Source of the DNA: Apostichopus japonicus | Lineage: Eukaryota > Echinodermata > Holothuroidea > Aspidochirotida > Stichopodidae | Direction of reading: 5' to 3' | Assembly (NCBI RefSeq): GCF_037975245.1 | Contig: NC_092570.1 | Coordinates: 9,821,501-9,881,500, forward strand | DNA length: 60,000 nt | In this document: one piece after another, positions 49,021 to 59,712 of the stretch | How the letters are laid out: every line of letters starts with the position of its first letter | Numbering within the stretch: the first letter of the stretch is position 1 | Notes under the pieces: generated by a model | Databases searched by the model: none | Told to the model about the DNA's origin: nothing | The model's input: the letters and a program-made list of their open reading frames with translations, nothing else | Position numbers and translations under genes: made by a program

Positions 49021-49232
49021 TAAGGATTCCAAATTCTTGGGAGGGGGCTTCCATCGCAGTGTCCAAAGAACGCCAAATGAGAACAGCCAGATCTTCTGCT
49101 GTTGATTTCCCATCATCATTCGGAACTATGCGTAGGTACCGTCAGTCCACAATCGAACTTCGCAAGTGACGCTTCTGTCTGTCTGTCTGTCTGTGTGAAT
49201 GTGTGAATGTGAATGTTGCTATTGTGACAAAC

Positions 49233-49573
49233 ATGACACTCCGTAGGAAGTGCTATCGCTGGTGTTTGCAATTTGAAGCCATGAAAGACAGAGAAATTCG
49301 GATCGCGTTGTATTCAACATTCTTCGGCGCCATTTTAGGCGTCATCATATCATATTCTTTGCTTAATCATCACAACCAACGAGAAACGAAGCACTGTATT
49401 TCAAGAAAGCCAGAAGAGACCAAACGAACGTGCCCGGTGTGCCCGAAGATAACATGTCCATCTGTTTCGGCTGGCAAGTTGCAACTCTCGGGCGATATAA
49501 TGGACTTTATTGATAATCACATGGATGCACAGAGACATTCTCCACTCCTTCTGGCTTGGACGAGGTTAACATC
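49233..49573 (+). CDS. FkbM-type methyltransferase, exon 1 (membrane anchor)
   Basis: The first in-frame ATG after a TGA at 49,167. It encodes a basic N-terminus (MTLRRKCYRW), a single hydrophobic segment at about residues 24-44 (IRIALYSTFFGAILGVIISY), then a lumen-side stalk with a Cys/Pro cluster, TCPVCPKITCP. There is no cleavable signal peptide, so a type II membrane protein is inferred, probably Golgi or ER. A second ATG at residue 17 could also serve. The exon ends ACATC/GTGAGT, leaving two bases. A GTCT microsatellite (49,174-49,196) lies just before the ATG. Confidence 0.85.
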
Positions 49574-49643
49574 GTGAGTTTATATAAATATTAAGATATT
49601 TACGACTTTCCTTACCGGTTTCGAACCTCTGGACATACAATCA

Positions 49644-49716
49644 GCGTCCATAGCCTAGTGGTTAGGGTGTCCGCGTACAGAGCGGAAGGCCCGTGGTTCG
49701 AATCCCGGTGGAGGCT
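49644..49716 (+). repeat. tRNA-like pol III unit (tRNA-derived SINE or tRNA gene copy)
   Basis: Exactly 73 nt in a complete tRNA layout: acceptor GCGTCCA/TGGAGGC (one G-G mismatch), D stem GCCT/GGGT with two wobbles, a perfect anticodon stem TCCGC/GCGGA with loop GTACAGA (anticodon ACA), T loop TTCGAAT. The T stem CGTGG/CCCGG has two mismatches. Box A TAGCCTAGTGG and box B GGTTCGAATCC fit consensus fully. A T6 run (49,722-49,727) just downstream could stop pol III. Anticodon ACA and the poor T stem argue against a working tRNA; a SINE head is more likely. Confidence 0.75.
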
Positions 49717-49721
49717 GAAAG

Positions 49722-49727
49722 TTTTTT
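49722..49727 (+). terminator. T6 pol III terminator after the tRNA-like unit
   Basis: Six T residues six bases after the discriminator position, as at a real tRNA gene. Confidence 0.5.
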
Positions 49728-49762
49728 CACTGTTCTTGATTTTCCAACTCATTACGATTTTC

Positions 49763-49840
<78 letters not shown>
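49763..49840. repeat. TA microsatellite
   Basis: About 75 bp of nearly pure TA, immediately downstream of the tRNA-like unit. It may mark the 3' end of a SINE insertion. Confidence 0.95.
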
Positions 49841-49842
<2 letters not shown>

Positions 49843-50930
49843 GGGGGAGAAGTAAAAACATGGTGTGTCGAAACGAGAGAATTGAGGAAGAGAAAATGGT
49901 GGAGAAAGGAAGGAGAAATTCATCTTCTACTCGGTTGTTGAGACCATGAGGTTGAATGGTGCGTAGACATTGTATCCTGCAGTTTTCCTAGTCGCGTCGG
50001 CTTCAGTCGGGAAAACTGAACAAAGTTTTCCCGGCTGGCAGTCGGCATAGTGCGGATGTTCACGACTAAACTGAGCAGCAAACTAAAGTTACCACTCAAA
50101 TACAACGTAGCATGTGACCTAAACGAGCTCCAGTCGTAAACAGCAAAACAATCGTAGTGTGCCTTATTCAGTCGCTCGGTGTGCAGGGGGTTTGTTGAAG
50201 GCCGTAGATCTTCACGACAATCTAAACTAGACCCCACGGTCGAGTTGGGTCGGGTCGCACAAAACTTGATCACAAAAGCTACTTCCGGCTTGTCGCTTGC
50301 AGCAATTTGAAGCCTGGACCAACAGCTCACCCAAAATCGTCAACCTCAACTACGTTGAGTCTCAACGTTAGGCAGTAAAGTGCCCAATTAATTTTCCAGA
50401 TTATAAGAAATTAATGTAAATAAAAAATAAAATAAACACACAGAATTGTTACCCACTTATTAGGGCCTATGTATGCAGAGTGGAATGCGAAAAGGAATCT
50501 TTAATTTGTGTTTAGAAAAACACAGAACTGTTCTACGAAACAGTTTGCTCAATCTGTACGACTGTGCTGGGACGTATAATAATTCAGTGCCCATGTACGG
50601 AAGCATACTGCACGGCCTTTGTATTAAAGCACAGTAGTAACCAGGCCTAGGCTTTATCCAATGGTTTGGATAGGAAAGTAATGGTGATAACAAACTTGTT
50701 TGAAATAAGTTGACAGTCTGCTTTTGCTGTTTGTCAAAGTAGATGTATATGTAGGATATATAGGCCTAACTAAATTGTTAACTAAGAAGCCTAAAGATAC
50801 AATACGACGGAGTCCTTGTTGTACCTTCCAAGCACATGACGTAGAAGATGAAATGTTTGTGGTAAATGTATACATCCTTTATGAGGTTATGAAGTGATAA
50901 GTTGTATTTTGTGACAACTTAGAGTATGTA

Positions 50931-51120
50931 TGGCTCCATTTGAATATTAGCCAGTAGATCGGTATCCAGACTGGAGCCAAAGCGACATGCCACCACCCAT
51001 TCACAGAGCATTTGTCTAAGGTGGCTCAGTTAATGGCTCCATTTTAATATTAACCCCTCCCCAGTAGATCGGTATCAAGACTGGGGCCCAGGGGACATCC
51101 ACCCGCACCACCATTAGTCT
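50931..51120. repeat. about 100-bp tandem duplication
   Basis: Two units begin TGGCTCCATTT.AATATTA (50,931 and 51,034) and continue CCAGTAGATCGGTATC.AGAC, TGG.GCC, then a CCACC-rich end. The second is GC-richer through C insertions. Confidence 0.8.
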
Positions 51121-52359
51121 AGTGTTCTCACACCCATACCCACTTAATTTGTCTCACCATTCTGTGAACAAAATACTTCACAAGTAACCGAACATGATTA
51201 TTGTGCCCCTCCTTAAATGATTGGTGCCCCTCCAATTCAGAGTACCTTGTCCACCGGGGCCCAATCGTTTCTGTAAAGCCGTCTCCCTACATTTCGGTCT
51301 AATCAAAATTAGCGTGGTGAATAATATGGAGTATTGGGCTTTGTGCCCTATGTATCTAGTTAAAGGTCTAACGTAATATTGTAGGCCTACAACATTCGGG
51401 AACATGCCCGGATTTTCTTTTCTTTTTACAAAAAGTAAGAATAATTGTGTAGGCTATACCCGTGAGTTGTAATTTATTTCGACTAGTAAATCCCCCCCCC
51501 CCCCCACAAAATTCGAGCTAATCTAGTGCTTCAAGGGTTTATATATGTGAAAATTAAAGCTATTTTGACGAAAAGATCAGGTTTTCGTTGAATCTTCGTT
51601 ACTTTAATATAAGCACCTTTTGCATAGCCATTGTTTTGGGTGCATCAACATGGCTCGAGTGACTTTCAAATCGCTGCAAAGCGTACTGTCGTCAGCAGGT
51701 GCGAAATCGCTTCTATGTGTACATTTCTGTGGTAGTGATCCAGTCGGCCAGTTTGCGGCAAGCTTAAATTAAAGCTGAAGAGCGCCGTTGTCATTTGAAA
51801 GGTTGTTGTCGTTTTATAAGTGGCTGTCATTTTAACACGTTGCGCGGTCATCTCGTTTTGTGCTGTCGGTATCTGAAACAACGCCATCATTTCATACAAT
51901 ATTATTGATATTTTGAAACGAGCTGACATCATTTCCAACTATACTTCACGATACGTTGCTGTTGATTCAAATAGCGTCGCTATTTCTGAAAACAGGGCCG
52001 TATTATTTTTTTTTAGTAAGCTTTTATTCATTCATTCATTCTCTTGAGGGCTCCATATAGAAACTGGGAATGCAGCTATAGTCGTTAACCGTTGCGTGCA
52101 CATTGTCGATTGTTAGGTCAGTTGAGAGATATCTACATGAATGTTAAAATTCACGGACATGAATCTGACGAGACTTACAAAATCTTGATCAGTCGTAGTA
52201 GTCTGACCGCTTAGAGCTGCTTACGATCCACCCAGAAATTATGACAAATACACATTATATAGATAAAATTAGACATCTTATTAATTTAGTAGTTATTTAC
52301 AATATATATTAAAAATACATACATAAATTATACATCATTATATTTATTTTACCTATGCA

Positions 52360-52383
52360 TTAGATAGATTTAAATCTATCTAA
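52360..52383. repeat. 24-bp perfect palindrome
   Basis: TTAGATAGATTT followed directly by its reverse complement AAATCTATCTAA, inside intron 1 of the methyltransferase gene. Confidence 0.9.
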
Positions 52384-53240
52384 ATCATTAGTATCGTCTA
52401 TATTAAATATATGGATGTACCATGACACGACGCTCGAGATGAACCAGATGGCGGTTTCGACGACGTCGGATCGTGTTTAGTCCGGCAGTGCAGCTGCCGG
52501 CTAAAAAATAGTATTAAACAATTAAATTATGTTACTTACACTTATCCGTAGCCCGCTATACAAAAGCTTTAGAGCTAGTGGAGATGATCATCTTTATTCT
52601 ATGTAGGCCGAATTAGCTAATTAGATAATTAACTTCCCCGAATAACTAAGACAAACAGTTGGAAGATAATAATTTAAAGGTCATCATCGAGAGACAAAGG
52701 GCATATATGCATAAATTTCAACGGTTTCTTCATTAATATGTTTATTTTCTGTTTTAGGGCAGGAAGCTGTCATATACTTGGAGCTTAACAAAAGCTGATT
52801 CTATCAACTATATTAATGTTGTTTATATATGTGAAAATGTATCGCATTCCTTGGGAAGTTTTCATTTGCAACTATCGATTGATGTATAAGTTGTACATAT
52901 ATCTTAGAACAAGGAAAGTAGTATGAAGAATCATGTTAAAAAAAGGGTTTTTTCAAGATATTCGGTGAAACACTTCTAATAGATCACTTTTTTCCTCATT
53001 TTTTTATTACATTTTTTTTTTAGTCTTTAAAATTCGGAGGATCTTGGGGTCTTGATCGACCCATCTGGCCATGGGGTTGTCCGTTCCCCCATTCACTGCG
53101 ATGGGTGTTTGTAATCACTCACTGGTCTAAATGACGTCAACTAAAACCGATTGCTTTTAAACTCGCTAGCATATAGCCGTTACTTTGTGAAATGAATAGA
53201 GTAACATTTCACTATTACATTGTTGTTTTAATTTCCTCAG

Positions 53241-53407
53241 TTCACCGAACTATTACCTGTCTCTTCCTCCGCCGGAGAAAGATAGTACCATCAGTCACGC
53301 TATCATCACTAAAGGAAGCTGGAATGATGACGTCATCGCTACCTTCTGCCATTGGATGAATGCTGCTCGTCAAGACTCGTATTTTGTTGATGTCGGTGCC
53401 TACGTCG
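53241..53407 (+). CDS. FkbM-type methyltransferase, exon 2 (SAM motif I)
   Basis: The acceptor is TTTCCTCAG. It completes Ser114 and encodes SPNYYLSLPPP..., AIITKGSWNDDVIATFCHWM, and FVDVGAYV (residues 162-169). With the split glycine this gives DVGAYVG, the glycine-rich SAM-binding motif I of class I methyltransferases. The donor is GTCG/GTAAGG, phase 1. Confidence 0.93.
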
Positions 53408-53828
53408 GTAAGGCTTGCAATTATATATTGCCTTTTCCAGAATACAAAAGATTCTGTTATATTACAATTGAAATACCTGACGTTTCAATCCAAGCAAGAT
53501 CAACTTTATAGTTAGACTGCTTTACAAAAGACATTTTACTTTATCAGTGAATTCTGCGATTTTTCTTTGTCAAGAAAATTATTTCATAACCTGTTTTATT
53601 AATATAATATATAATCTGACACTTTTCCAAAGTCAAGCAGTCGATCGAGTAGTCACCAACAGAATTTTAAACCGCAATATAAATTTCCTTTAATTTTTTC
53701 GCGTTCCATACTCTACTAAACATCAGCTAATTGAATTTATACTTCATTGAGTTCCACGATTATTGCCACTGAATGATGAAAATAATAATAATACTTATGC
53801 CACTGGGGTCGAGAGACTCAGTGTAAAG

Positions 53829-54238
53829 CAGGGTTGTCCAACCTACGGCCCGCGGGCCACAATCCGGACCGCCGCAGCGTTGCGTCCGGCCCGCCAGAGA
53901 TGCTCTACGGTGCGAAATTTTAGTGAGCAGATTTATTGATAACAATGTGAAGCTATATAATCAATCATTCGAACCTTCTGGGTCCAAAAACTGCATACAG
54001 GTCAGTTTGTGTGACACTCTCTCAGCGGAGGGGGGGGGGGGAGGGGAGTGGCTGAACTTTATTCATATGCTTTATCAAGAAGGAAAATAAATCAGTGCGC
54101 TCCGCGCGCAGTGCTCACATTTTGTTGCCTTGGGCTTCGGGCAAAAAATCGGAAAATCGAGCGTAGGGTTCATGCGGCCCCCTCCTGCATCATAATCATT
54201 CCACGTGGTCCTCCTCTGCAAAAGGTTGGACAACCCTG
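53829..54238. mobile_element. 410-bp hAT-type element with perfect 8-bp target duplication
   Basis: The ends are perfect 16-bp inverted copies: CAGGGTTGTCCAACCT at the left and AGGTTGGACAACCCTG at the right. GTGTAAAG lies on both sides (53,821-53,828 and 54,239-54,246), identical, and fits the hAT preference nTnnnnAn. The left end continues ACGGCCCGCGGGCC, a GC-rich subterminal sequence seen in several widespread animal hAT families. No transposase, so it moved with help from another copy. The clean duplication suggests it is among the younger insertions here. It sits in intron 2 of the methyltransferase gene. Confidence 0.93.
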
Positions 54239-54673
54239 GTGTAAAGTCTTTTCTGAAAATAAGCCTCCTTTGCTAAAATTTCATATTATTTTGGCAACCA
54301 TTGATAAGATTTTTTGTGATTTTGCCGGTATGTATAAAGAAAGGCAGTATGAACATTTGACCTGCTATGACTATTCCAACCAATTGAACTCAATGTCTAG
54401 CCGTGGCCATGCCTGTTTAACTTGAAGACTTGATGACTAATTTACGTCTGTCATTATGGCGACATTTACAATGAGATGGGCTTCTATTATGATGGGTACG
54501 ATTTCCTGAAAGGGAAATTATATGTGAAGCAACTAACAGTGACAATACCATCGGTGAAAAACCCCTGTTTAAAGGATCTTCATTTCATCTTCGGTGGCAT
54601 TTCGTTATAACTCAACATGTTTATTTGTTCGATGATGTTTGTGTCTCTAATTTTCTGTTCTCCTTCCTTTTAG

Positions 54674-54886
54674 GTACTGTTACCCTTGGTGTTGCTGCTT
54701 GTGGGCATTCCGTTCTTGCATTCGAGCCTCATAGCGCTAATTTTAAATTACTGGAGGAAAGCGTGGCATTGAATCCATCATACGCCTCAAATATTTGGAC
54801 ATATCAAAAAGCCCTTGGTAATACAACTGGAACCACTTGTGTTAGCGCAAGTTCTAGCGAACAAGGAAACGCCAGGATCGTTCCGG
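54674..54886 (+). CDS. FkbM-type methyltransferase, exon 3 (Rossmann core)
   Basis: The acceptor is TTCCTTTTAG. It encodes TVTLGVAACGHSVLAFEPHS (AFEP at residues 185-188, the acidic SAM-ribose motif), NFKLLEESVALNP and IWTYQKALGNT. It ends at CCG G, where the intron begins GCAAGT. This GC donor is the only site giving phase 1, as the next exon needs. A GT donor at 54,981 (CCATT/GTGAGT) would leave phase 2 and add a low-complexity peptide, so I reject it. Confidence 0.9.
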
Positions 54887-55478
54887 GCAAGTTTTCTTTT
54901 ACGTTCTCTCTTTCTTATTTTCTTTCTCACCCCACCCCCCACCCCCCCACAGTCCCACTTTATTTTATCTGTACTTTTCCATTGTGAGTGCCCCCTGTGA
55001 GCAGACATATGGCCTAGCAAAAAAATGCCCGTTATGAGGAGATGAAAATTGAGTGTCATATTCTTGTTAGTGATCTCAATGTTTTAATAAGATTAAAACA
55101 CTTTATTTAATTCACATTGTGATACTTTTTAACAGCCATGCCAATACTTCACGTTAGACTGTTAATTATATTTATTGATAATAATAGACATGGGATATGT
55201 GAGGATTAGATTCCAACTACTACGAGAAGGCTCTATATATGTGGTAACTAAGCAACAACTTGCAAAGTTTCGTGGAATTAGATAAGACCGATATGTCAGT
55301 GCCCTCTTTTGAGTTTATTCGCGGTTGGGGTCCCGTTATTTCCAGCCACTAGAATCTCTTCAAACCAGAAGAAACATTCATTTGCACTATAATCAAGTAA
55401 ATCCTTGGGCCTGTTTCGTAAAACAATAAAGGCAAAGCAATGATTTAATTATAATTATGTTCTCATTTTTCAATATAG
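54887..55478 (+). other. intron 3, apparent GC-AG intron
   Basis: It begins GCAAGTTTTC and ends TTTTTCAATATAG. GC-AG introns are a minor class in animals and usually have a near-consensus remainder of the donor, as here (CCGG/GCAAGT). Confidence 0.7.
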
Positions 55479-55852
55479 GCACCAGTTTGGATTACCATTG
55501 CCCGCAAGGTACTGTTGCCATGACGACTCTAGATGCTGCAGCCAAGGACCTGGATATATGGGCCATTAACATAGATGTCCAGGGGTTCGACCCAGCAGTG
55601 TTAGCTGGTTCGTGGAAACACATCTCGGGAAAATTCCCTCCAAAGTTTCTCAGATTTAAAATCGAGACAGGAATGTACAACTGGCAGGCGTTAAACTTGG
55701 AGAAGAACCTGAATGAAATTTTAACAGGAATGCAGAATCTTGGATATTCGTTACGAGATGAGGATAACGATATTGTAGTCAACATTGATAGATTTTTGGG
55801 GAATGTTGGTCATTTTGCGACCTACATGACTGCAGTTTTCCATGGTAGATAG
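55479..55852 (+). CDS. FkbM-type methyltransferase, exon 4 and stop
   Basis: Gene-level note. The spliced CDS is 1,095 nt, 364 residues. Exon 4 encodes TSLDYHCPQGTVAMTTLDAA, then WAINIDVQGFDPAVLAGSW (IDVQGFDPAVL at residues 272-282). The TTLD and I(D)VQGxExxVLxG pair is the signature of FkbM-domain methyltransferases (PF05050), which methylate hydroxyls or acids of small molecules and glycans. The acceptor substrate in animals is mostly unknown. It ends VFHGR, TAG at 55,850. The TM anchor plus FkbM domain is a layout common in invertebrate expansions. Likely an integral endomembrane enzyme (inference). Confidence 0.93.
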
Positions 55853-56935
55853 CATGAACCGCAGAAGCATGTGTAAGGTCCTTATTTAATTGTCATTTAC
55901 AAAACTGAGAATGAGGTATATTGGTTCACCCATAAAGCTTCACTTTATTTGCAATTCTTTGCTGCACGTGGTAGTATCGTTACAATTTAGCTATATATCG
56001 GCTAAACTATTGACAAGTTTCCTTTCACATAAACACGAGTATTTGGTTGAAAGGATAGCAATTATTGTTTATTGTTTCACTGGCAAACATAATTTACTAA
56101 TTCCATCATTCCGTCGGTGATTTAATTTACGGGTATCTTGTCTTGCTTTATACGGTGGATTACTAAGGCAACCATAATATTGTCACTCATTCAGCGCAGT
56201 TTTAGAGGTAATTAGTAATGCTCCAAAATATGCATGAAAGTATAACAAAAATATGTCACACTTGCTTCAACTTGATATTAAAGAGAATTTTACGACCGTC
56301 ATGAAATCAATTTCTCTCACCTTGTCATTTATTTTTTTTCATTAAAAATTAGGACATGTACCCAACAATCATCTTAAGCTTATATAACATAGATCTTTGT
56401 GAAGGACAACTCACCGCGACGTCTAAGAAAAATCTTGCTATAGGTTTGGGCGTTGTTGTTCTGTAAATTTGTGACGTCATAATGTCATGGGTATCTGAAA
56501 AACTTTAACTCTCACTTTGTTTTGTTTTCGTTTCACTTGCTAACAAGTTTGGAAGTGAAACCAATGATAAAGTTAGGCCAAGCAATCAGCTTCAACATAT
56601 TAGAATCAGCATTTACAGAACGCACATCCAATACATAAATACCAATCGTAATAACTAAATAAATAACCTTAAAATAGTTTGAAGAACATGTGACTTGATA
56701 ATGTCATATTAAGACTTGATCAAGTCGCTAACCTTGTGTCATATACAGGTCATTGGATGCTACCTAGCTGCTCGCTGTCTGTGGCTTGACCGCATACCAT
56801 TAAAACATTATCACTTTTTTTATTAAAGTACTGTTCTTTCTAGAAGTTGTCAAGAAAAAATGGGTAAGGTGATGAACTAAGAAATTAATAAAACTGAAAT
56901 TGCGGCACTGAAGGATTTCCCCCAAATGTGTACCA
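55853..56935. other. 3' flank of the methyltransferase gene
   Basis: The 3' UTR and intergenic sequence. Candidate poly(A) signals are ATTAAA near 56,276 and AATAAA near 56,660. Nothing else was recognised. Confidence 0.4.
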
Positions 56936-57688
56936 CGGCCGGATCCCGAATATTTTTTCCCAAACTGAAGTGACACTGAAACTATTTCCTCGATTCTGAT
57001 TGGCTCTCAGCGAGCCAATAGGTTTCCGTACGTATAGGTTATAAGGCTATATACAACCATGGAGGTTTTACCTCCATGATACAACTCAGAAGACACAGAC
57101 ATATCGTCAAATGCCCTTTTTGTGTACACTCACTGGCTGGCACACACTCGCTCGCCGTCTTCATGGCTACCCCATATTCGACTAGGCCTATCATGATTCA
57201 TTGACTGAATACATTTTGAATTTATGATTATAAAACTAAAAGTATCGCAACTCCGAATGTACACAAACACCTCGTACGTATGCACTTTGGCTACATGTAT
57301 ACAATTACAAATGCACTGTGTTTTATTGTGTTGTATACTATACACAGTACAATAGGCTACATTACATGTGTTGTGTGTAGAGCGGAGTCAAGCGAGTATA
57401 CAAACGATCGAGGACTGCCTATAATGGGCGCAGTAGTTGGGAATAGTTGCTTCATTGTGTTAAGAACACTATATACTTTCGTTCATATATACCTACCAAA
57501 AGTTTTGGAAAATTGCTAATGTGAATATCTTGAATTTGTTCGTGTTGATCATACTGATATCGACTGAGTATTGAGTGATCCATGTTGAATATTAAAGGAT
57601 ATCACGTGCTCGCTGAGAGCCAATCAGAATCGAGGAAATAGTTTCAGTGTCAGTTCAGTTTGGGAAAATATATTCGCGGCCGGATCCA
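56936..57688. mobile_element. about 750-bp foldback element with roughly 75-bp arms
   Basis: The left arm (56,936-57,014) and right arm (57,608-57,688) are inverted copies sharing CCCAAACTGAA.TGACACTG, AAACTATTTCCTCGATTCTG and ATTGGCTCTCAGCGAGC with very few differences. Outer edges both hold CGGCCG and CGAATAT near GGATCC. Each arm carries an NF-Y-type CCAAT box (ATTGG). The interior has a hairpin CATGGAGGTTTTACCTCCATG (57,058-57,080) and short chance frames. No target duplication was identified. Confidence 0.8.
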
Positions 57689-58740
57689 GCATTTTAAGAA
57701 GGAGGTGTGATCGTGGGGTTGTTGAAACCGTTTCATTTTGTAGGGGGGGGGGTGCGGATATTGTTGTCCTTTGGTCATTCCCCATAAAAAAAATTGAAGA
57801 CGTGATATGGTGAATTCGGAAGCATTTTGGGGTTATAAATTAGGTCTGTAATTAGCTTTATACACAGAAGGTTGTGATTACAACTACTTATAATTATTTT
57901 GGGGTAGGATTCACAAGGATTGGAGGGAGGATGGATGATCACCCCTATACCCCTTGATCCGCACCTGTGACCATTAGATTGATACAATGATGTTATAGCA
58001 GATGCTGTGTACCACGAGAATGTTATTTATGTGTTGTTACTTGCCGATAGTAGGTTTACAACCTTAGCAAACTAGTTGGCGTTTCTATGCGTTGTGCGTT
58101 TGTATATGTTTGAGTAAGTACGGGGTGGGTTTGTGTGAACGTTTTCTCTTTCACTGTGTTTCGCTTGGCCTTCTCCTGTGTTACTGTTATGAACAAACCA
58201 CGAAATGAAGATTTTATTTCCGATTTCACTGAAACAAATGATACTTATAACTGAGGCTGATCTCTGCAGCTTGTAATGGTACCTAGTTACTCTGTATGCT
58301 AACCATAGAAATTGATTGTGTCAGCGTTCTACCCTTTTCAATTTCTATGATGCGAACATATTTGTTAATGACGTCATCAAATGTATTAAAGCTAATTCAT
58401 CGTGAATGGTCTTATAGGGATATAATTTGTGTGCTCCTTCCCAAAGTAGATGGTAAAGATATATACATGAATTCAATAAGAGCAAAAATACACATTACGA
58501 AATGATGTTTAAGTTTTTCTCTTAAATTAAATTTATTATTGCACATGTCAATATATAATAAGGTTTATTTTCGCGCAATATGCGAAAATATAAAACAACA
58601 CTTTATTAGAAAAAATAAAAACCACATGATAATCATCAGTGATAGTAATTAAAATATTTCTATAAATAAGTTTTTTTTCATGATTTTCGGCTTTCACTTT
58701 AGCACCATGATTTGCGTGATTAAGGTTCATCATTGTAACA
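57689..58740. other. 3' flank of the kinase gene
   Basis: No exon was recognised. On the minus strand AATAAA occurs at about 58,603-58,608, 58,564-58,569 and 58,533-58,538, roughly 130-210 bp after the kinase stop, plausible poly(A) signals. A small stem TTTTCGC...GCGAAAA lies at about 58,568-58,588. Poly(G) near 57,742. Confidence 0.5.
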
Positions 58741-59463
58741 TTAAGGAGTCACACTCTGTATCCTGACATTTATAATGTCTATGACGTCATCCAGTTCTGG
58801 TCTTTCATCTGGATTAGGTTTCATACATTGATCTCCAAGACGCAACAGAAAGTCATCTCCGACGACATTCAGGTCTTTCAGGACAAGACCGATGGAAAAT
58901 ACATCAGAAGCTTTGCTGAATGGCCTTTGACCTGTAATTACTTCCGGTGCAACATGAATGGAGTTCTTCAACACCTCGGCTTGTCTTTCGTCGGTGAATT
59001 GTAAATATTGTCCTTGATCATTCATGTTTAATGTCAAACCAAAATCAATCAATTTAATTTTGAAGTTTGGATTTGACTCGGTAGGATACATGTCCTGAGT
59101 TGGTTCCCATGATGCAACGCTGTCGACGTCATCCCAGAGGTTCTCAGTGTCGTCTGCGATACTCGATGTCTGCAACAGAATGTTGTCCGATTTGATGTCA
59201 CAATGCAACCAATATCTGGCGTGCATGTCCCTCAGAGCCAAACAGATATCCATCGCCACCTGTAAAGAATTATCTTTGGTGATTAGACGCCTTTCTGTGG
59301 CATCATAGAGTGACGTGGCAGTGTACGATTGGCCGTTTGTGACGAACTCTTGCACTATGGCGGGAAAAGGTCCATCATCTGGGGGCAAAGTCACCCCGAA
59401 AAATGTTGGAATACACTCCAAGCCTTGTAATGCTTTCAAAACTCTCACCTCTCGTGCAAAGTT
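58741..59463 (-). CDS. protein kinase, catalytic-domain exon and stop
   Basis: 240 codons plus stop. In order: NFAREVRVLKAL (helix C, Glu of the Lys-Glu pair probable), a hinge-like AIVQEFV, HCDIKSDNILL (catalytic loop; HRD changed to HCD, with Asp, Lys and Asn kept), IKLIDFGLTL (DFG), HVAPEVITG (APE), SKASDVFSIGLVL and a final RPELDDVIDII. An insert of about 35 acidic residues lies between the catalytic loop and DFG. Metal and catalytic residues are present, so activity is likely. HCD instead of HRD suggests that activation-loop control differs from RD kinases. Acceptor CTTTTCAG/AACTTT, phase 0. Subfamily not recognised. Confidence 0.92.
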   Translation of the reverse strand, partial: NFAREVRVLKALQGLECIPTFFGVTLPPDDGPFPAIVQEFVTNGQSYTATSLYDATERRLITKDNSLQVAMDICLALRDMHARYWLHCDIKSDNILLQTSSIADDTENLWDDVDSVASWEPTQDMYPTESNPNFKIKLIDFGLTLNMNDQGQYLQFTDERQAEVLKNSIHVAPEVITGQRPFSKASDVFSIGLVLKDLNVVGDDFLLRLGDQCMKPNPDERPELDDVIDIINVRIQSVTP

Positions 59464-59712
59464 CTGAAAAGAGATGAAGATATAACCTTACAAATGTGAA
59501 AACCACAAAATGTTTTCCAGGGGAAAAAATCTATCAAAATTCTTGATGCAATTGTAACAGGTTTGTCACTGAAATTCTGGAAAGTCATGAACTAGCAAAT
59601 AAAGTCTAATAATATATGGTGAAACAAAAAAGAAAGCTGCTTTAATGTCAGTTTACTTATATCATAACTACAAATTTATATATAAAGTAAATGAGTTATA
59701 TGGTTTATTTAC

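Larger units (their letters stand above)
49574..53240 (+). other. intron 1 of the methyltransferase gene
   Basis: 3.7 kb, starting GTGAGT and ending CTCAG. It holds a tRNA-derived element, a TA microsatellite, an approximately 100-bp tandem duplication and a 24-bp palindrome. Nothing else was recognised. Confidence 0.85.

Noticed and set aside
49612-49941. Frames over the TA microsatellite with a HRDSNHGPSALYADTL-like part
   Set aside because: The IYIYIY part is TA repeat, and the other part is the antisense of the tRNA-derived unit, a well-known false-gene signature.
51666-51938. Met/Thr-rich minus-strand frame with repeated EMM/EMT/MTA words
   Set aside because: Looks like an irregular short-period repeat inside methyltransferase intron 1; no family and no splice support.
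54048-54425. 125-codon plus-strand frame in intron 2 of the methyltransferase gene
   Set aside because: About half lies in the hAT element and the rest in unique intron; no domain, no splice logic.
55492-55785. 97-codon minus-strand frame
   Set aside because: Antisense shadow of methyltransferase exon 4.
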